Part shown: one piece after another, positions 63,952 to 64,000 of the stretch
Position numbering within the stretch: position 1 is the stretch's first letter
How the letters are laid out: every line of letters starts with the position of its first letter
NCBI RefSeq assembly: GCF_023223645.1
Contig: NZ_JALKBY010000009.1
Location: forward strand, 1-64,000
DNA length: 64,000 nt
Reading direction: 5' to 3'
Source: Natroniella sulfidigena
Lineage (GTDB): Bacteria > Bacillota > Halanaerobiia > Halobacteroidales > Halobacteroidaceae
Notes under the pieces: model-generated
What the model was told of the DNA's origin: nothing
What the model saw: the letters and a program-made list of their open reading frames with translations, nothing else
Databases searched by the model: none
Program-made: the position numbers and the translations under genes

Positions 63952-64000
63952 CTATTTCTCTTGAATCTGTTGTAAAGCTTTCTTCAAAGCTTTAGGAATT
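63952..64000 (-). CDS. Partial CDS at the right edge
   Basis: Only the last 15 codons are inside the window (IPKALKKALQQIQEK, stop TAG at 63952-63954). The stop is 10 bases before the next start, so the genes share an operon. Product unknown. Confidence 0.6.
   Translation of the reverse strand, partial: IPKALKKALQQIQEK

Overview
The window is low-GC DNA from a spore-forming anaerobe of the Firmicutes. The evidence is Gram-positive RNA regulation (two T-boxes, an M-box, an L20-type leader before infC), strong Shine-Dalgarno sites with several TTG/GTG/ATT starts, and spore genes (ytxC, sleB, ypeB, a GerMN protein, CotF-like coat proteins). Protein character suggests Halanaerobiales (Halobacteroidaceae-like), but that placement is a guess. 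Almost everything from 1 to 56.7 kb is on the minus strand.

Layout. 1-0.3 kb: four tandem promoters firing off the left edge, probably into an rRNA operon. 1.3-11.8 kb: translation genes (pheT, pheS with a Phe T-box; a TrmH-type methyltransferase; rplT-rpmI-infC with leader and an ATT start; thrS with a Thr T-box), then a DUF445 protein and ytxC. 12.2-17 kb: an ascorbate/galactitol-type PTS (EIIA, EIIB, EIIC) and its PRD regulator. 17.4-18.3 kb: seven tRNA genes. 18.5-27.4 kb: germination and wall genes (ypeB, sleB, GerMN, two AMIN amidases), a tRNA-Leu, an HTH regulator and murI. 27.6-38.4 kb: pgi, a gluconate-dehydrogenase-like oxidoreductase set, coat genes, a UROD/MetE-like protein, and mgtE under an M-box.

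39.1-62.4 kb is a defence island. Its left edge is a 3' fragment of tRNA-Trp, the usual scar of integration into a tRNA gene. Then come an MntA-HepT toxin-antitoxin pair, a DUF3307-SatD pair framed by two copies of a roughly 0.7-kb repeat (with a decayed second mntA), an IS3 remnant, and a large DNA phosphorothioation system. The modification genes dndC-dndD-dndE-dndA run rightward from a shared control region. Running leftward are a four-gene module (PLD-helicase, 56-aa protein, DndD-like ATPase, small associated protein) that resembles the haloarchaeal PbeABCD set as I recall it, then dptF-dptG-dptH with its own promoter. DndA, C, D and E would put sulfur in the DNA backbone; the two leftward modules would act on unmarked invading DNA. 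Two effector modules on one modification module, with no dndB in the window, is the most notable feature.

62.4-63.1 kb holds decayed genes, including a MazG-like pseudogene. The last genes (DUF3006, a small membrane protein, a partial CDS) are minus strand and resemble ordinary chromosome.
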